Source of the DNA: Arthrobacter sp. 9AX
Lineage (GTDB): Bacteria; Actinomycetota; Actinomycetes; Actinomycetales; Micrococcaceae
Assembly (NCBI RefSeq): GCF_902506095.1
Contig: NZ_LR733293.1
Span: 1,967,034 to 2,031,033 of the forward strand
DNA length: 64,000 bases
Reading direction: 5' to 3'
Shown: piece by piece, positions 1-9,163 of the stretch
Position numbering within the stretch: position 1 is the first letter of the stretch
Layout: the number at the start of each line of letters is the position of its first letter
Position numbers and translations under genes: made by a program
The notes under the pieces: model-generated
Told to the model about the DNA's origin: nothing
The model's input: only the letters and a program-made list of their open reading frames with translations
Database searches by the model: none

Positions 1-1
1 G

Positions 2-2584
2 AGGGTGGCACTCGCCGAAACCACTGCCGTCACCGGATCGCCCGAGCCGCAGCCGCTTCCGGCGGTCAGGGCCGGAAGGCCCGGCGCCCCCATTACCGTC
101 ACCGGCCTCACCGTGAGCTACGACGGAAGGCCGCAGCCCGCCGTCGGCCCGCTCACCTTCACGGCGCCGCAGAGCCGGATCACTGCACTGGACGGGCCCA
201 GCGGCGCCGGCAAGAGCACGGTCCTGGGCGTCCTCGCGGGGACCATCGGGGATGGCTCGGGAACTACGGTCAGCGGCAGCATCACCGGCCTGGACCGCCA
301 GGACATCGCGTGGGTCCCGCAGCACCCGGTGATGGTGGCGGATACAGTCCTCGACGAGATCGTGCTCTACCTGTCCGGCGGCGCGGGCAGCGGGACCAAC
401 CGTCCCGCGCGCCATGCCGCCGAGGAGGCCGCCACGACCTGCCTGGCCCGTGCGGCAGCCGGCCACCTGGCGGCGAAGCACCCCGCCGAACTGAGCCCCG
501 GTGAACTGCGGCGCGTGGCAATCGCCCGCGGGCTGGCCCGGATCGAGTCCGGTGCCAGCGTCCTGCTGCTGGATGAGCCCACGGCGCACCTGGATGACGA
601 ATCAGCGATGCTGGTGGAAGGGACCATCAGGAATCTCCGAGGACAGGTGACCGTTATCCTGGTCGCCCACGAGGAGCGGACCCGCGCGCTCGCGGAACAT
701 CTGGTGCCGGTCGGGGGGCATGGCCTGACGGCGCCTGTCACGGGCAAACCGGACAGCATCCATCCGGCAGCCGGGCCGCCCGGTGCCGTCTCTGCTCCCG
801 GGGTGGACTACGCGGACGCTGCTGCGGTTCCGTCCGCCGCTGCCGCGGCAGGCGGCAACGCCCAGCCCGGCGCAGTGCGGCTGCTGAGCGCACTCCTGGC
901 GCCCGTTCGGGGCAAGTTCGCAGCCGCGGCCGTGGTGGGCACCCTGGCGGCCGTCTTCGCCGTCGCGCTGTCCGGCCTGTCCGGCTGGCTGATCATCCGT
1001 GCCGCCGAACAGCCGCCTATCCTTTACCTGCTGACAGCGATCGTGGGCGTGCGGTTCTTCGGGATCGGCCGGGCGGTGCTGCGGTATTGTGAGCGCCTGC
1101 TGCTGCACGACGCCGTGTTCGCCGCGCTGACGCGGCTGCGCGGTCGGCTCTGGGCGTCGCTCAGCCGGCGGGCGCTGCCGCTGCGTCGCCTCCTGCAGGG
1201 CGGAAACGTGCTGGGAACGGTGGTTGACGACGTCGATACCGTCCGCGACCTCCTGCCGCGCGTTGTCCTGCCGCCGGTCACGGCCCTGGCGGTTTCTGTG
1301 TTGGCAGTGGCCGCCACGGCGCTGCTGGTGCCGGCCGCGCTGGCGGCCGTGCTGGCCGCCAGCGTGGTGAGTCTCCTGCTTGCTCCGGCAATTGCCCTGT
1401 GGGGCGACCGACGGTCTGCCACCGCTGAGCAGCTCCTCCGGTCCGGCGTCCTGCGCCGGATTGCCGCAGCCCTGGACGCCCGCGCTGAACTGCATGCGAA
1501 CGGCGCCGCCTCCCGCGTCCTGGATGACCTGCGGGCACAGGACCGGCGCGCCACCAGGGCTTCCCGGCGTTCAGCCTGGGCCGACGGCCTGGGCCAGGCC
1601 GTCACCACTGCTGCCTGCGCTGCCGCAGCCTTGGGGGCTGCCTGGCTTGCGGGCCCGGCAGTGCTCGCGGGCCGGCTCGCCCCGGAAACCGCGGCCGTCG
1701 TTGTCCTGCTGCTCCTCTCGCTGGTGGAACCTTTCGCGGCGATGACGACGGCGGTGCGCCAGTTCCCGGCGCTGCGTTCGGTGATGCGGCGGGTCGCCCG
1801 GTCCGGGGCCCTGGAGGACGCGCCCGGCAGGGGCGACGGCGATGGGCTGCAGACGGTGCCTGGGCGCCCGGGCGGCCTTCCCGGCGTCGAACTGGCGGGC
1901 CTGTCCGCGGCATGGCCCGGTGGGGCACCCGTGTTTGCCGGTCTGGACGCCGTGGCCGAACCGGGGCGGTGGCTGGCGGTGACCGGCCCGTCGGGGTCGG
2001 GCAAGTCCACCCTGCTGTCAGTCCTGCTGGGCTTTCTTCCCGTTGCTGCCGGGCGGATCGGTGTGACCGGCAGGGCCGCATGGTGCCCGCAGGAGGCTCA
2101 CCTGTTCGATTCGACGATCCGCGGGAACCTCCTGCTGGGCAGGCCCGGCAACGCACGGTCCGGCGACGGGCAACAGGGTGACGGCACCCCACAGGATGAC
2201 GCCGCGCTGCTGGACGTGCTCGCCTCGGTGGGCCTCACGGCGCTCCTGGAACGGTTGCCCGCAGGCCTGGATACCCGGATCGGGCCGGGCGGGGCGTTCC
2301 TGAGCGGCGGCGAACGCCAGCGCCTCGCTGTGGCCCGCACACTGATGACCGGAGCTGAGGTGATCCTCCTCGATGAGCCCACCGCGCACCTGGATGCGGA
2401 ATCGGCGCGGGCCATGCTGGCAGACCTGAGACGGGGCCTGCGCCACCGCACCGTGGTGCTGGTGACGCACAACCCGGCCGATATCCGGCCGGAGGATGCC
2501 CGCCTGGTGCTCGCGGCGGGCTTAGCCGAGGACGGCGGAAACCTGGTGGTGTCCTCTGCGGGGGATCAGCCGTCCACGTCGTGA
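2..2584 (+). CDS. cydDC: Thiol-reductant ABC exporter CydDC, 3' part (CydD nucleotide-binding domain + CydC), 5' truncated by window edge
   Basis: Residues below are counted from the GTG at 5. An ABC ATPase comes first (Walker A 64-72, signature LSPGELRR near 162, Walker B near 187). A membrane domain follows at about 290-590, then a second ATPase (Walker A GPSGSGKST near 662, LSGGERQR, LLDEPTAHLD). An ATPase ahead of the membrane part is the order expected if this is the end of CydD fused to CydC. The frame is open to the left edge and the GTG at 5 touches its only purine run, so I infer the CydD membrane domain lies upstream. CydDC exports cysteine and glutathione-type thiols and is needed for cytochrome bd assembly; cydAB would be expected upstream. 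The last 19 nt overlap the convergent DinB gene. Confidence 0.8.
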   Translation, partial: RVALAETTAVTGSPEPQPLPAVRAGRPGAPITVTGLTVSYDGRPQPAVGPLTFTAPQSRITALDGPSGAGKSTVLGVLAGTIGDGSGTTVSGSITGLDRQDIAWVPQHPVMVADTVLDEIVLYLSGGAGSGTNRPARHAAEEAATTCLARAAAGHLAAKHPAELSPGELRRVAIARGLARIESGASVLLLDEPTAHLDDESAMLVEGTIRNLRGQVTVILVAHEERTRALAEHLVPVGGHGLTAPVTGKPDSIHPAAGPPGAVSAPGVDYADAAAVPSAAAAAGGNAQPGAVRLLSALLAPVRGKFAAAAVVGTLAAVFAVALSGLSGWLIIRAAEQPPILYLLTAIVGVRFFGIGRAVLRYCERLLLHDAVFAALTRLRGRLWASLSRRALPLRRLLQGGNVLGTVVDDVDTVRDLLPRVVLPPVTALAVSVLAVAATALLVPAALAAVLAASVVSLLLAPAIALWGDRRSATAEQLLRSGVLRRIAAALDARAELHANGAASRVLDDLRAQDRRATRASRRSAWADGLGQAVTTAACAAAALGAAWLAGPAVLAGRLAPETAAVVVLLLLSLVEPFAAMTTAVRQFPALRSVMRRVARSGALEDAPGRGDGDGLQTVPGRPGGLPGVELAGLSAAWPGGAPVFAGLDAVAEPGRWLAVTGPSGSGKSTLLSVLLGFLPVAAGRIGVTGRAAWCPQEAHLFDSTIRGNLLLGRPGNARSGDGQQGDGTPQDDAALLDVLASVGLTALLERLPAGLDTRIGPGGAFLSGGERQRLAVARTLMTGAEVILLDEPTAHLDAESARAMLADLRRGLRHRTVVLVTHNPADIRPEDARLVLAAGLAEDGGNLVVSSAGDQPSTS

Positions 2585-3084
2585 AGGTGGTGGACTACAT
2601 CGTGCAGGAAGTACTGGGACAGGGTCAGGACCGTAAACTCCGAGCCGTTGCTGCGCAGTCCTTTACGGCCCCAGTCGGACTCCCGGACGGCGGCAAAGGA
2701 CTCCGCCGCCTGCTTCCCTTCAGCCGCGAGTTCGGCGCTGACAACAGCCGGGTCGGCGTTGGCGTAGTCCTTGTCGATGGCCGTCTGGTCCTGGTCCCAA
2801 TTCTGGAACCGGGCGGCGTCTGAATCGAGCATGAGGTTCAGCCGCTGGTCGAACAGGCTGAACACATCCCGGACGTGGCAGGCGTACTCCAGCGCGGACC
2901 ACGTCTGCTCGTTCGGACGCTCCGCCGCGTCAGGGCGGCGCAGCACCGAGCGCCAGCGCGGCAGCATGTTCTCAATGCTCCCCGGGACCGTGGACGGTGT
3001 CACGGTCGAGGCATCAAACGAGCATTCCGGGCACGGACGGGTCAGGACCCAGGTCCAGTCCTTATCATCAGGAACGATAGGCAT
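2566..3084 (-). CDS. DinB-family protein
   Basis: A 172-aa protein with the helical-bundle pattern of the DinB/YfiT superfamily. His70 (in YACHVRDVF) and the C-terminal HxxxH pair His161/His165 are spaced like the metal ligands of that family. It has an N-terminal CxxC (Cys18, Cys21) that is not part of the usual DinB fold. Family members include metal-dependent thiol-S-transferases, some using mycothiol, but no substrate can be read from the sequence. It lies 9 nt downstream of parC on the same strand, so it may share its transcript. Its 3' end overlaps the end of the convergent cydDC. Confidence 0.75.
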   Translation of the reverse strand: MPIVPDDKDWTWVLTRPCPECSFDASTVTPSTVPGSIENMLPRWRSVLRRPDAAERPNEQTWSALEYACHVRDVFSLFDQRLNLMLDSDAARFQNWDQDQTAIDKDYANADPAVVSAELAAEGKQAAESFAAVRESDWGRKGLRSNGSEFTVLTLSQYFLHDVVHHLHDVDG

Positions 3085-3093
3085 GGCAGCAGT

Positions 3094-5601
3094 CTAAGCG
3101 GGATCCGGCCAGGCCATGGCAGGGCCCACCACATCCACGGGCTGTGACAGCGGGACACCCGACCCGTCGCGCCGGCCGTGTTCCTGCGGCAGGGACCGCG
3201 CCACCCCGGCAGCCGAAGCCGCCTTCGCCGGGCCGTGGCCGGCCCAGGCCAGCAGGAGGGTGTCCTCGCCCTTCAGGAACCGGTGCGCCCGGACACCCGC
3301 GGTTGCGCGGCCCTTCGCCGGATACTCCGCGAAGGCGGTCACCTTGGCCGTGCCCGGGGCAGTTCCCGGAAGGGCCCCGGTGGTGCCGGCGATGGTGACC
3401 ACCACGGCGGCCTCGTCCTTGGGCTGGATGGCGCCGAAGAACAGGACCCTGTCATCCGCAGCGAGCTTGATGCCGGCCATGCCGCCGGCCGTGCGCCCTT
3501 GGGGCCGCACACTGGCGGCAGCGAACTTCAGCAACTGGGCCTGGCTGGTCAGGAACACCAGTTCAGCGTCGTCCTCGCCTGCAGGCGCCACGCCCACGAT
3601 GAAGTCCTTGTCCTTCAGCGAAATGACCTCCCAGTCCTCGCGGTTCAGCGGGTAGTCGGGCTGGACCCGCTTCACCACACCCTGGGCCGTGCCGACGGCC
3701 AGGACCTCGTCCAGCCGGACGAACGCCACCAGCGCTTCGCCCTTCTGCAGGGTGATGAAGTCCTTCGCCGGGACGCCCCCGGCAAGGTTGGGCAGTCCCG
3801 AGACCGGCGGAAGGACGGGCATATCCATCACCTGCAGGCGCAGCATACGTCCCAGGGATGTGACGGCGGCGATCTCGCCCCGCGCCGACGTCTTCACCAC
3901 CGAGGTGAATACATCGTGCTTGCCACGGGGGCCGGCTTCGGCGAGCGGCTCCTGGTTGCTGGTGCGCGCGATTTGGCCGGAGGCGGTGAGGATTGCCCAG
4001 CAGGGATCATCGGCAATTTCCAGGGCCAGCGGCACGGCCTTGCCCTTTTTGCCCGGGGCAGCCAGTTCGGCGGCCACCGTGGGGGAGACGGCCTCGGATT
4101 CGAGCAGGATGGTGCGGCGCGGGGTGCCGTGCTGCTCGGCAATGGCGGCCAGTTCGTCCGAAACCAGGGTGCGCAGCCGTTCGTCCGAGGCCAGGATGGC
4201 CTCAAGCTCAGCGATCTCGCGGCGCAGCTCGTCCTGTTCCTTCTCCAGCTCGATGCGGGAATACTTGGTCAGCTGCCGGAGCCGCAGCTCCAGGATGTAG
4301 TTCGCCTGGATCTCGGTGAGGTCGTAGATGGACATCAACCGTTCACGCGCCGCGGCGGCCTCATCCGAGGACCGGATGATCTGGATGACCTCGTCGATGT
4401 CCACAATGGCGATCAGGAGCCCCTCCACCAGGTGCAGGCGGTCCTTCTTCTTTCCCAGGCGGTATACGGTACGCCGGCGCACCACGTCGATCCGGTGGTT
4501 CACGTACACGGTCAGCAGCTGCACCAGGCCAAGGGTTTGCGGCTGGCCGTCCACGAGGGTCACGTTGTTGATGCCGAAGGAATCTTCCATCGGCGAGTAG
4601 CGGTAGAGCTGCTGGAGCACCGCGTTGGGGTTGAAGCCGTTCTTGAGTTCGATGACCAGCCGCAGCCCGTGCTTGCGGTCCGTCAGGTCGACGATGTCGC
4701 TGATGCCGGTCAGCTTCTTGGCGTTGACGGCGTCCTTGATCTTTTCGATGACCTTTTCCGGACCCACCATGTAGGGGAGTTCGGTCACCACCAGGCCGGT
4801 CCGGCGGGCCGAGAGCTGCTCGACCTCCACCTTGGCCCGCGTCTTGAAGGAACCGCGTCCGGTGGCGTACGCATCGCGGATGCCGTCCAGCCCTACGATC
4901 CGGCCGCCGCTGGGCAGGTCCGGGCCGGGCACGAAGCGCATGAGGTCTTCGAGCGTGGCATCCGGGTTGGCAATGAGGTGCCGGGCGGCGGAGATGACTT
5001 CCACGAGGTTGTGCGGGGCCATGTTGGTGGCCATGCCGACGGCGATGCCCGTGGCGCCGTTGACCAGCAGGTTGGGGAACGCCGCGGGCAGGACCTCCGG
5101 CTGGGTCAGCTGGTTGTCGTAGTTGGGGACAAAGTCCACCACGTCCTCATCGAGGTGGTCGGTGAGGGTCAGGGCGGCGGCCGCCATCCGGGCCTCGGTG
5201 TACCGCGGGGCGGCCGGGCCGTCGTCGAGCGAGCCGAAGTTGCCGTGCCCGTCAATCAGCGGCAGCCGCAGCGAGAAATCCTGGGCCATGCGCACCATGG
5301 CGTCGTAGATGGCCGTATCGCCGTGCGGGTGCAACTTTCCCATGACCTCGCCCACCACGCGGGCGCTCTTGACGTGCCCGCGGTCCGGGCGCAGGCCCAT
5401 GTCGCTCATCATGTAGAGGATGCGCCGCTGCACGGGTTTGAGCCCGTCCCGGGCGTCAGGGAGCGCCCGGGAGTAGATCACCGAATACGCGTACTCCAGG
5501 AAGGAGCCCTCCATCTCGGAGGTGACATCGATGTCCACGATGTTCTCCGTGTAGGGCGTGCTGTCTTCCACAGCGGGGGTGGAACTTTGGCGGCGTGCCA
5601 T
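3094..5601 (-). CDS. parC: DNA topoisomerase IV subunit A (ParC)
   Basis: An 835-aa type IIA topoisomerase A subunit that breaks and rejoins DNA with the ParE ATPase subunit, mainly to decatenate chromosomes. The N-terminal winged-helix core has the quinolone-region motif [10 protein letters not shown] (91-100) and the catalytic tyrosine Tyr134 in [10 protein letters not shown] coiled-coil region and a C-terminal beta-pinwheel follow. The N-terminus ([20 protein letters not shown]) looks like actinobacterial ParC rather than GyrA. The residue matching the GyrA Ser83 quinolone-resistance position is Thr96. The start follows an AGAAGGA ribosome-binding site. No parE is in the window. The gene is divergent from the acetyltransferase gene across 76 nt. 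Confidence 0.9.
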   Translation of the reverse strand: MARRQSSTPAVEDSTPYTENIVDIDVTSEMEGSFLEYAYSVIYSRALPDARDGLKPVQRRILYMMSDMGLRPDRGHVKSARVVGEVMGKLHPHGDTAIYDAMVRMAQDFSLRLPLIDGHGNFGSLDDGPAAPRYTEARMAAAALTLTDHLDEDVVDFVPNYDNQLTQPEVLPAAFPNLLVNGATGIAVGMATNMAPHNLVEVISAARHLIANPDATLEDLMRFVPGPDLPSGGRIVGLDGIRDAYATGRGSFKTRAKVEVEQLSARRTGLVVTELPYMVGPEKVIEKIKDAVNAKKLTGISDIVDLTDRKHGLRLVIELKNGFNPNAVLQQLYRYSPMEDSFGINNVTLVDGQPQTLGLVQLLTVYVNHRIDVVRRRTVYRLGKKKDRLHLVEGLLIAIVDIDEVIQIIRSSDEAAAARERLMSIYDLTEIQANYILELRLRQLTKYSRIELEKEQDELRREIAELEAILASDERLRTLVSDELAAIAEQHGTPRRTILLESEAVSPTVAAELAAPGKKGKAVPLALEIADDPCWAILTASGQIARTSNQEPLAEAGPRGKHDVFTSVVKTSARGEIAAVTSLGRMLRLQVMDMPVLPPVSGLPNLAGGVPAKDFITLQKGEALVAFVRLDEVLAVGTAQGVVKRVQPDYPLNREDWEVISLKDKDFIVGVAPAGEDDAELVFLTSQAQLLKFAAASVRPQGRTAGGMAGIKLAADDRVLFFGAIQPKDEAAVVVTIAGTTGALPGTAPGTAKVTAFAEYPAKGRATAGVRAHRFLKGEDTLLLAWAGHGPAKAASAAGVARSLPQEHGRRDGSGVPLSQPVDVVGPAMAWPDPA

Positions 5602-5665
5602 GGGGTTTGGTAGATCCTTCTGGTACTGAGCAGCGGAAAACAGGAGTGCTGCGGGAGTTTTTGGC

Positions 5666-5671
5666 TAGGCT
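5666..5671 (+). promoter_or_regulatory. -10 box (TAGGCT) of a probable leaderless promoter
   Basis: TAGGCT lies 6 nt before the ATG at 5678, so transcription should start at or next to the start codon. No clear -35 box is seen at the usual distance. Confidence 0.55.
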
Positions 5672-5677
5672 AACCCT

Positions 5678-8362
5678 ATGGTGGATCAGCCCGGGGACGG
5701 CGAATATCCGGAACATTGGGAAGCCGATGTCGTACTGCGCGACGGCGGAACAGCCCACCTGAGGCCAATCCATCCTACCGACGCCGACGCCGTCCAGGCC
5801 TTCCACATCGGGCAGTCGCAGGATTCAATCTACATGCGCTTCTTCGCGTTCAAAGCCAGGTTGTCCAGCAAGGAGCTCAAGCGCTTCACCGAGGTCGACT
5901 ACAAAGACCGGGTGGCTTTTGTGATCACCATCCGCGGCGAAATCGTTGGCATCGGGCGGTATGACCGGCTGGATGACCCCGCCGAGGCCGAGGTGGCGTT
6001 CAACATTGCCGACTCCCACCAGGGGCGGGGGATCGGCTCCATCCTGCTCGAACACCTGGCCGCCGCGGCCCACGAAAACGGGATCCGGCGGTTCAGCGCC
6101 GAGGTTTTGCCGGAGAACCGGAAGATGCTCACGGTCTTCTCCGAGGCCGGTTACGATGTCCGGCGGCACTTCGACGACGGCGTCATCAGCCTCGAGTTCA
6201 ACATCGACCCCACGGAGAAATCGCGGGCGGTGATGGAGTCCCGCGAGCACCGCGCCGAGGCGAGGAGCGTGCGGGACTTGCTGACGCCGTCGTCAATTGC
6301 CGTGATCGGTGCCAGCCGCAAATGGGGAACCGTGGGCTACCAGCTGCTGGAGCACATCATCGAAGGCGGGTTCCTCGGCCCGGTGTACGCCATCAACCCC
6401 GAGGCGCTGGAACTTGCCGGCATGCTGTCCTTCGGCAAGCTGTCCGAAGTCCCGGAGCCGGTCCAGCTCGCCGTGGTGGCCGTACCCTACGAGGAAGTCC
6501 CCGCCGTGGTGGCCGACTGTGCAGCGGCGGGCGTCAGGGGGCTGGTTGTCGCCTCCGCAGGCTTCGCGGACGACGGCGAACGCGGCCTTCAGCGCCAGCG
6601 GGACCTTGTGCGCCAGGCACGGGCGAGCGGCATGCGGGTGATCGGGCCCGCGTCGCTGGGCATCGTGAACACTAATCCGGACGTTTCCCTGAACGCCTCC
6701 ATGGCGCCTGCGTTGCCCCTGCGCGGGGGCCTGGGCCTGTTCAGCCAGTCGGCGGCCATCGGCGTCTCCCTGTATGCGGCGTCCAGCCGCCGCCGGCTGG
6801 GGCTTTCCACGTTCCTGTCCGCGGGGAACCGGGCGGACGTCTCGGGCAACGACATGATGCAGTACTGGGAGGACGATCCCGATACCGCCGCCGTCGGCCT
6901 TTACCTCGAATCGATCGGCAACCCGCGCAAGTTCTCGCGGCTGGCCCGCCGGCTCGCACGGACCCGGCCGGTGATTGTGGCGAAGTCCGACGCCATGGGG
7001 CTGCGCCTCCCGCCAGGGCATGCCGTCCGGACAACCCAGGCACCGGCCGGGGCGCTGGACGCCATGCTTCGCCAGTCCGGCGTGATCCGGGTGGAAACCA
7101 TCGAGCAGCTGACGGACGTCGCGCAGGTGGTGTCCGGCCAGCCCCTTCCTGCGGGGCCGGGGCTGGCGATCTTCAGCAACTCCCAGGCGCTGGGCAAGGT
7201 GGTGGCGGACAGCGCGTCGTCCCAAGGACTCACTGTTGAGCAGTTGGTGACGGGTGTGGACCTCGACGCCGGACAGTCGGTCGCGCTGCCTGCCCTGCGG
7301 GCCGGCCTGCTCAAGACGCTGGAGCAGGACGCCGTCCACGCCGCGGTGGCGGCCCTGCTTCCGGCGCGGGGGCTGACGGTGGACAGCATTGCCGAAGTAT
7401 TGGCCGAATGCTCAGCAACGTCCGGGAAGCCCGTGGTGGCTGCCTTCACCGGCATCCTCGATGCCTCCATCCAGGTGGAGGGCATGGTGGGTCCGCCCGG
7501 ACGCGCCGTCCCCTGCTTCTCCAATCCAGGTGCTGCGGTGGCTGCGCTCGCGGCTGTTGCCCGGTACTCGGAATGGGTGTCCCGCGACCAGGGCCACTTT
7601 GTTGAGCCCGAAGGCTGCAGCCCGGAACTGGCGCGGACCGAACTCGAAGGCCTCCTGCGCGATGTCAGGGGCGAGCAACTCAAACGGCTGGACCCTGCTG
7701 CTGCGGCGTCCCTGCTGGGCCATTACGGCATCAAGGTGCTGCCGTCCGTGGGCTTCGACACTCCGGATGAGGCGGTTGAGGCGGCCGGGACCCTGGGCTG
7801 GCCGGTGGTCCTGAAGACCACGGACCCGGCCCTGCGGCACCGGCTGGACCTGGGGGGCGTGCGCCTGGACATCCAGGATGCGGAGTCGCTGCGCCAGAAC
7901 GTGCTGCAGATGCGGCGGGTCCTTTCCAACTACGGCGACCCCGCACTGGAGGTGCAGAGCATGGCACCCGTCGGCCAGGCCTGCACGTTCCGGGCCATCG
8001 AGGATCCGCTGCTCGGCCCCGTGATCTCGTTCGGGCTCGCGGGGGACGCCGTGAACCTGCTGGATGACTGGTCACACCGGGTGCCGCCGCTGTCCGCCGC
8101 GGACGTGGACGATTTCATCCGGGGCCCGAGGGCTTCCCGCAAGCTGTTCGGCTACCAGGGCCTGCCGCCGGTGGACGTCGGAGCCCTGAAGGACCTGGCC
8201 GGCAGGCTTGCCTGGCTGAAGGACAACCACCCCGAGATCGCCCTGGTGGAATTCAACCCTGTCCTGTGCGGGACTACGGGTGTGACGATCCTTGCCGCGG
8301 ACGTCAGGATCGGCAACCCCGCCAAGCGGACGGACAGCGCGCGCCGGGCCATGTTGGGCTGA
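5678..8362 (+). CDS. GNAT / NDP-forming acyl-CoA synthetase-like fusion, probable protein lysine acetyltransferase (Pat type)
   Basis: An 894-aa fusion. Residues 15-175 form a GNAT acetyltransferase domain (acetyl-CoA loop SHQGRGIGS near 112-120). This is followed by a CoA-binding Rossmann domain (about 195-300), succinyl-CoA-ligase-like flavodoxin domains (about 330-660) and an ATP-grasp domain (about 670-890). This family (Pat/Pka/PatZ) acetylates enzymes such as acetyl-CoA synthetase, with the ligase-like part sensing metabolites. The loop that holds the phosphorylated histidine in active ligases (SHTGxxAG) reads RTTQAPAG here, placing Thr452 at the histidine position. That argues for a regulatory rather than catalytic ligase domain. 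The start is supported by a -10 box 6 nt upstream (leaderless). Confidence 0.85.
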   Translation: MVDQPGDGEYPEHWEADVVLRDGGTAHLRPIHPTDADAVQAFHIGQSQDSIYMRFFAFKARLSSKELKRFTEVDYKDRVAFVITIRGEIVGIGRYDRLDDPAEAEVAFNIADSHQGRGIGSILLEHLAAAAHENGIRRFSAEVLPENRKMLTVFSEAGYDVRRHFDDGVISLEFNIDPTEKSRAVMESREHRAEARSVRDLLTPSSIAVIGASRKWGTVGYQLLEHIIEGGFLGPVYAINPEALELAGMLSFGKLSEVPEPVQLAVVAVPYEEVPAVVADCAAAGVRGLVVASAGFADDGERGLQRQRDLVRQARASGMRVIGPASLGIVNTNPDVSLNASMAPALPLRGGLGLFSQSAAIGVSLYAASSRRRLGLSTFLSAGNRADVSGNDMMQYWEDDPDTAAVGLYLESIGNPRKFSRLARRLARTRPVIVAKSDAMGLRLPPGHAVRTTQAPAGALDAMLRQSGVIRVETIEQLTDVAQVVSGQPLPAGPGLAIFSNSQALGKVVADSASSQGLTVEQLVTGVDLDAGQSVALPALRAGLLKTLEQDAVHAAVAALLPARGLTVDSIAEVLAECSATSGKPVVAAFTGILDASIQVEGMVGPPGRAVPCFSNPGAAVAALAAVARYSEWVSRDQGHFVEPEGCSPELARTELEGLLRDVRGEQLKRLDPAAAASLLGHYGIKVLPSVGFDTPDEAVEAAGTLGWPVVLKTTDPALRHRLDLGGVRLDIQDAESLRQNVLQMRRVLSNYGDPALEVQSMAPVGQACTFRAIEDPLLGPVISFGLAGDAVNLLDDWSHRVPPLSAADVDDFIRGPRASRKLFGYQGLPPVDVGALKDLAGRLAWLKDNHPEIALVEFNPVLCGTTGVTILAADVRIGNPAKRTDSARRAMLG

Positions 8363-8419
8363 TGCCGTTGAGCGGGCGCGCGGTTAGCAAGAGTCGGGCC
8401 GATCTGTGAAAATGGGGTA

Positions 8420-9163
8420 ATGAGCTCACAGCCTCCCGCTTCGGCGCCCGAAACGCCCGGCAACGAAACCCAGGCAGTCCGCCACCACAGCTCACACAGC
8501 CACACCGCACAAGGCCAGAGCCTGGAAGGTGCCCTGCAGAAGGCCGGCTTCTACCCCGTCCTTGTAGCGGACGTGGTGGACGACGCCCTGGATGGCCGCG
8601 ACTGCGTGGCACACCTGGTGCACCTGGAAACCCACTTTGACCGCGCCGAAGTCCGCCGCCACATCACGGTGCTGGTGCTGACCGCGGACATGCTGGTCAT
8701 CACCCATGTGGACGACCAGCAGCTGGATGAAGCCGGCGAACAGATCGTGGCCCAGATCTCTACCGAATCCGTTCCCGTGGCCCAGATCCGTTCCGTGGTG
8801 CTCAGCTACATGTACTCGCAGCCCCAGAATTACAAGCCCTCGGACCCCGTCCGCGAAGTGACACTGTCCATCGCCTGGTCCGGCGGCCAGCGGCTGGACA
8901 TGGGGCCGGCCAGCTGCGGCGACCCGCAGTGCGAAGCGGACCACGGCTACAGCGGCACCATCGCCCAGGAGGACATCGTGCTCCGGATCAGCGCCGAAGC
9001 TGACGGATTGCAGGCAGTCCAGGACGCCAAACTCTTTGCCCGGGCGCTGCGCGCGGTGAACACCGGTTCGCCGGCCCCGCAGCCGCACGTCCAGTCCATG
9101 CCGCCGCGGCCGCGTGCCGGTGTGTTCGGCAACCGCCTCAGCCGCGGGCACCAGCAGCGCTGA
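8420..9163 (+). CDS. DUF5998 family protein
   Basis: A 247-aa soluble protein of an actinobacterial family with no established biochemical role (DUF5998). It has a low-complexity, His/Ser-rich N-terminus (about 1-32), a mixed alpha/beta core (about 35-220) and a Pro/Arg-rich tail. No catalytic motif is evident. Its stop overlaps the next start by one base (TGATG), so it is translationally coupled to the phosphodiesterase gene. The hexamer GAAAAT lies 6 nt before the ATG and there is no good ribosome-binding site, so the message may be leaderless. Confidence 0.75.
   Translation: MSSQPPASAPETPGNETQAVRHHSSHSHTAQGQSLEGALQKAGFYPVLVADVVDDALDGRDCVAHLVHLETHFDRAEVRRHITVLVLTADMLVITHVDDQQLDEAGEQIVAQISTESVPVAQIRSVVLSYMYSQPQNYKPSDPVREVTLSIAWSGGQRLDMGPASCGDPQCEADHGYSGTIAQEDIVLRISAEADGLQAVQDAKLFARALRAVNTGSPAPQPHVQSMPPRPRAGVFGNRLSRGHQQR

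Noticed and set aside
2581..3147. Plus-strand frames over the DinB gene
   Set aside because: They are short, lack domains, and oppose a gene with conserved metal-binding histidines.
3094..5601. Assignment as gyrA
   Set aside because: The N-terminus and the degenerate C-terminal box fit actinobacterial ParC better than GyrA.
3178..5613. Very long antisense open frame across parC (811 codons)
   Set aside because: High G+C makes long antisense frames common. parC on the other strand has full family motifs, and this frame has no recognisable domain.
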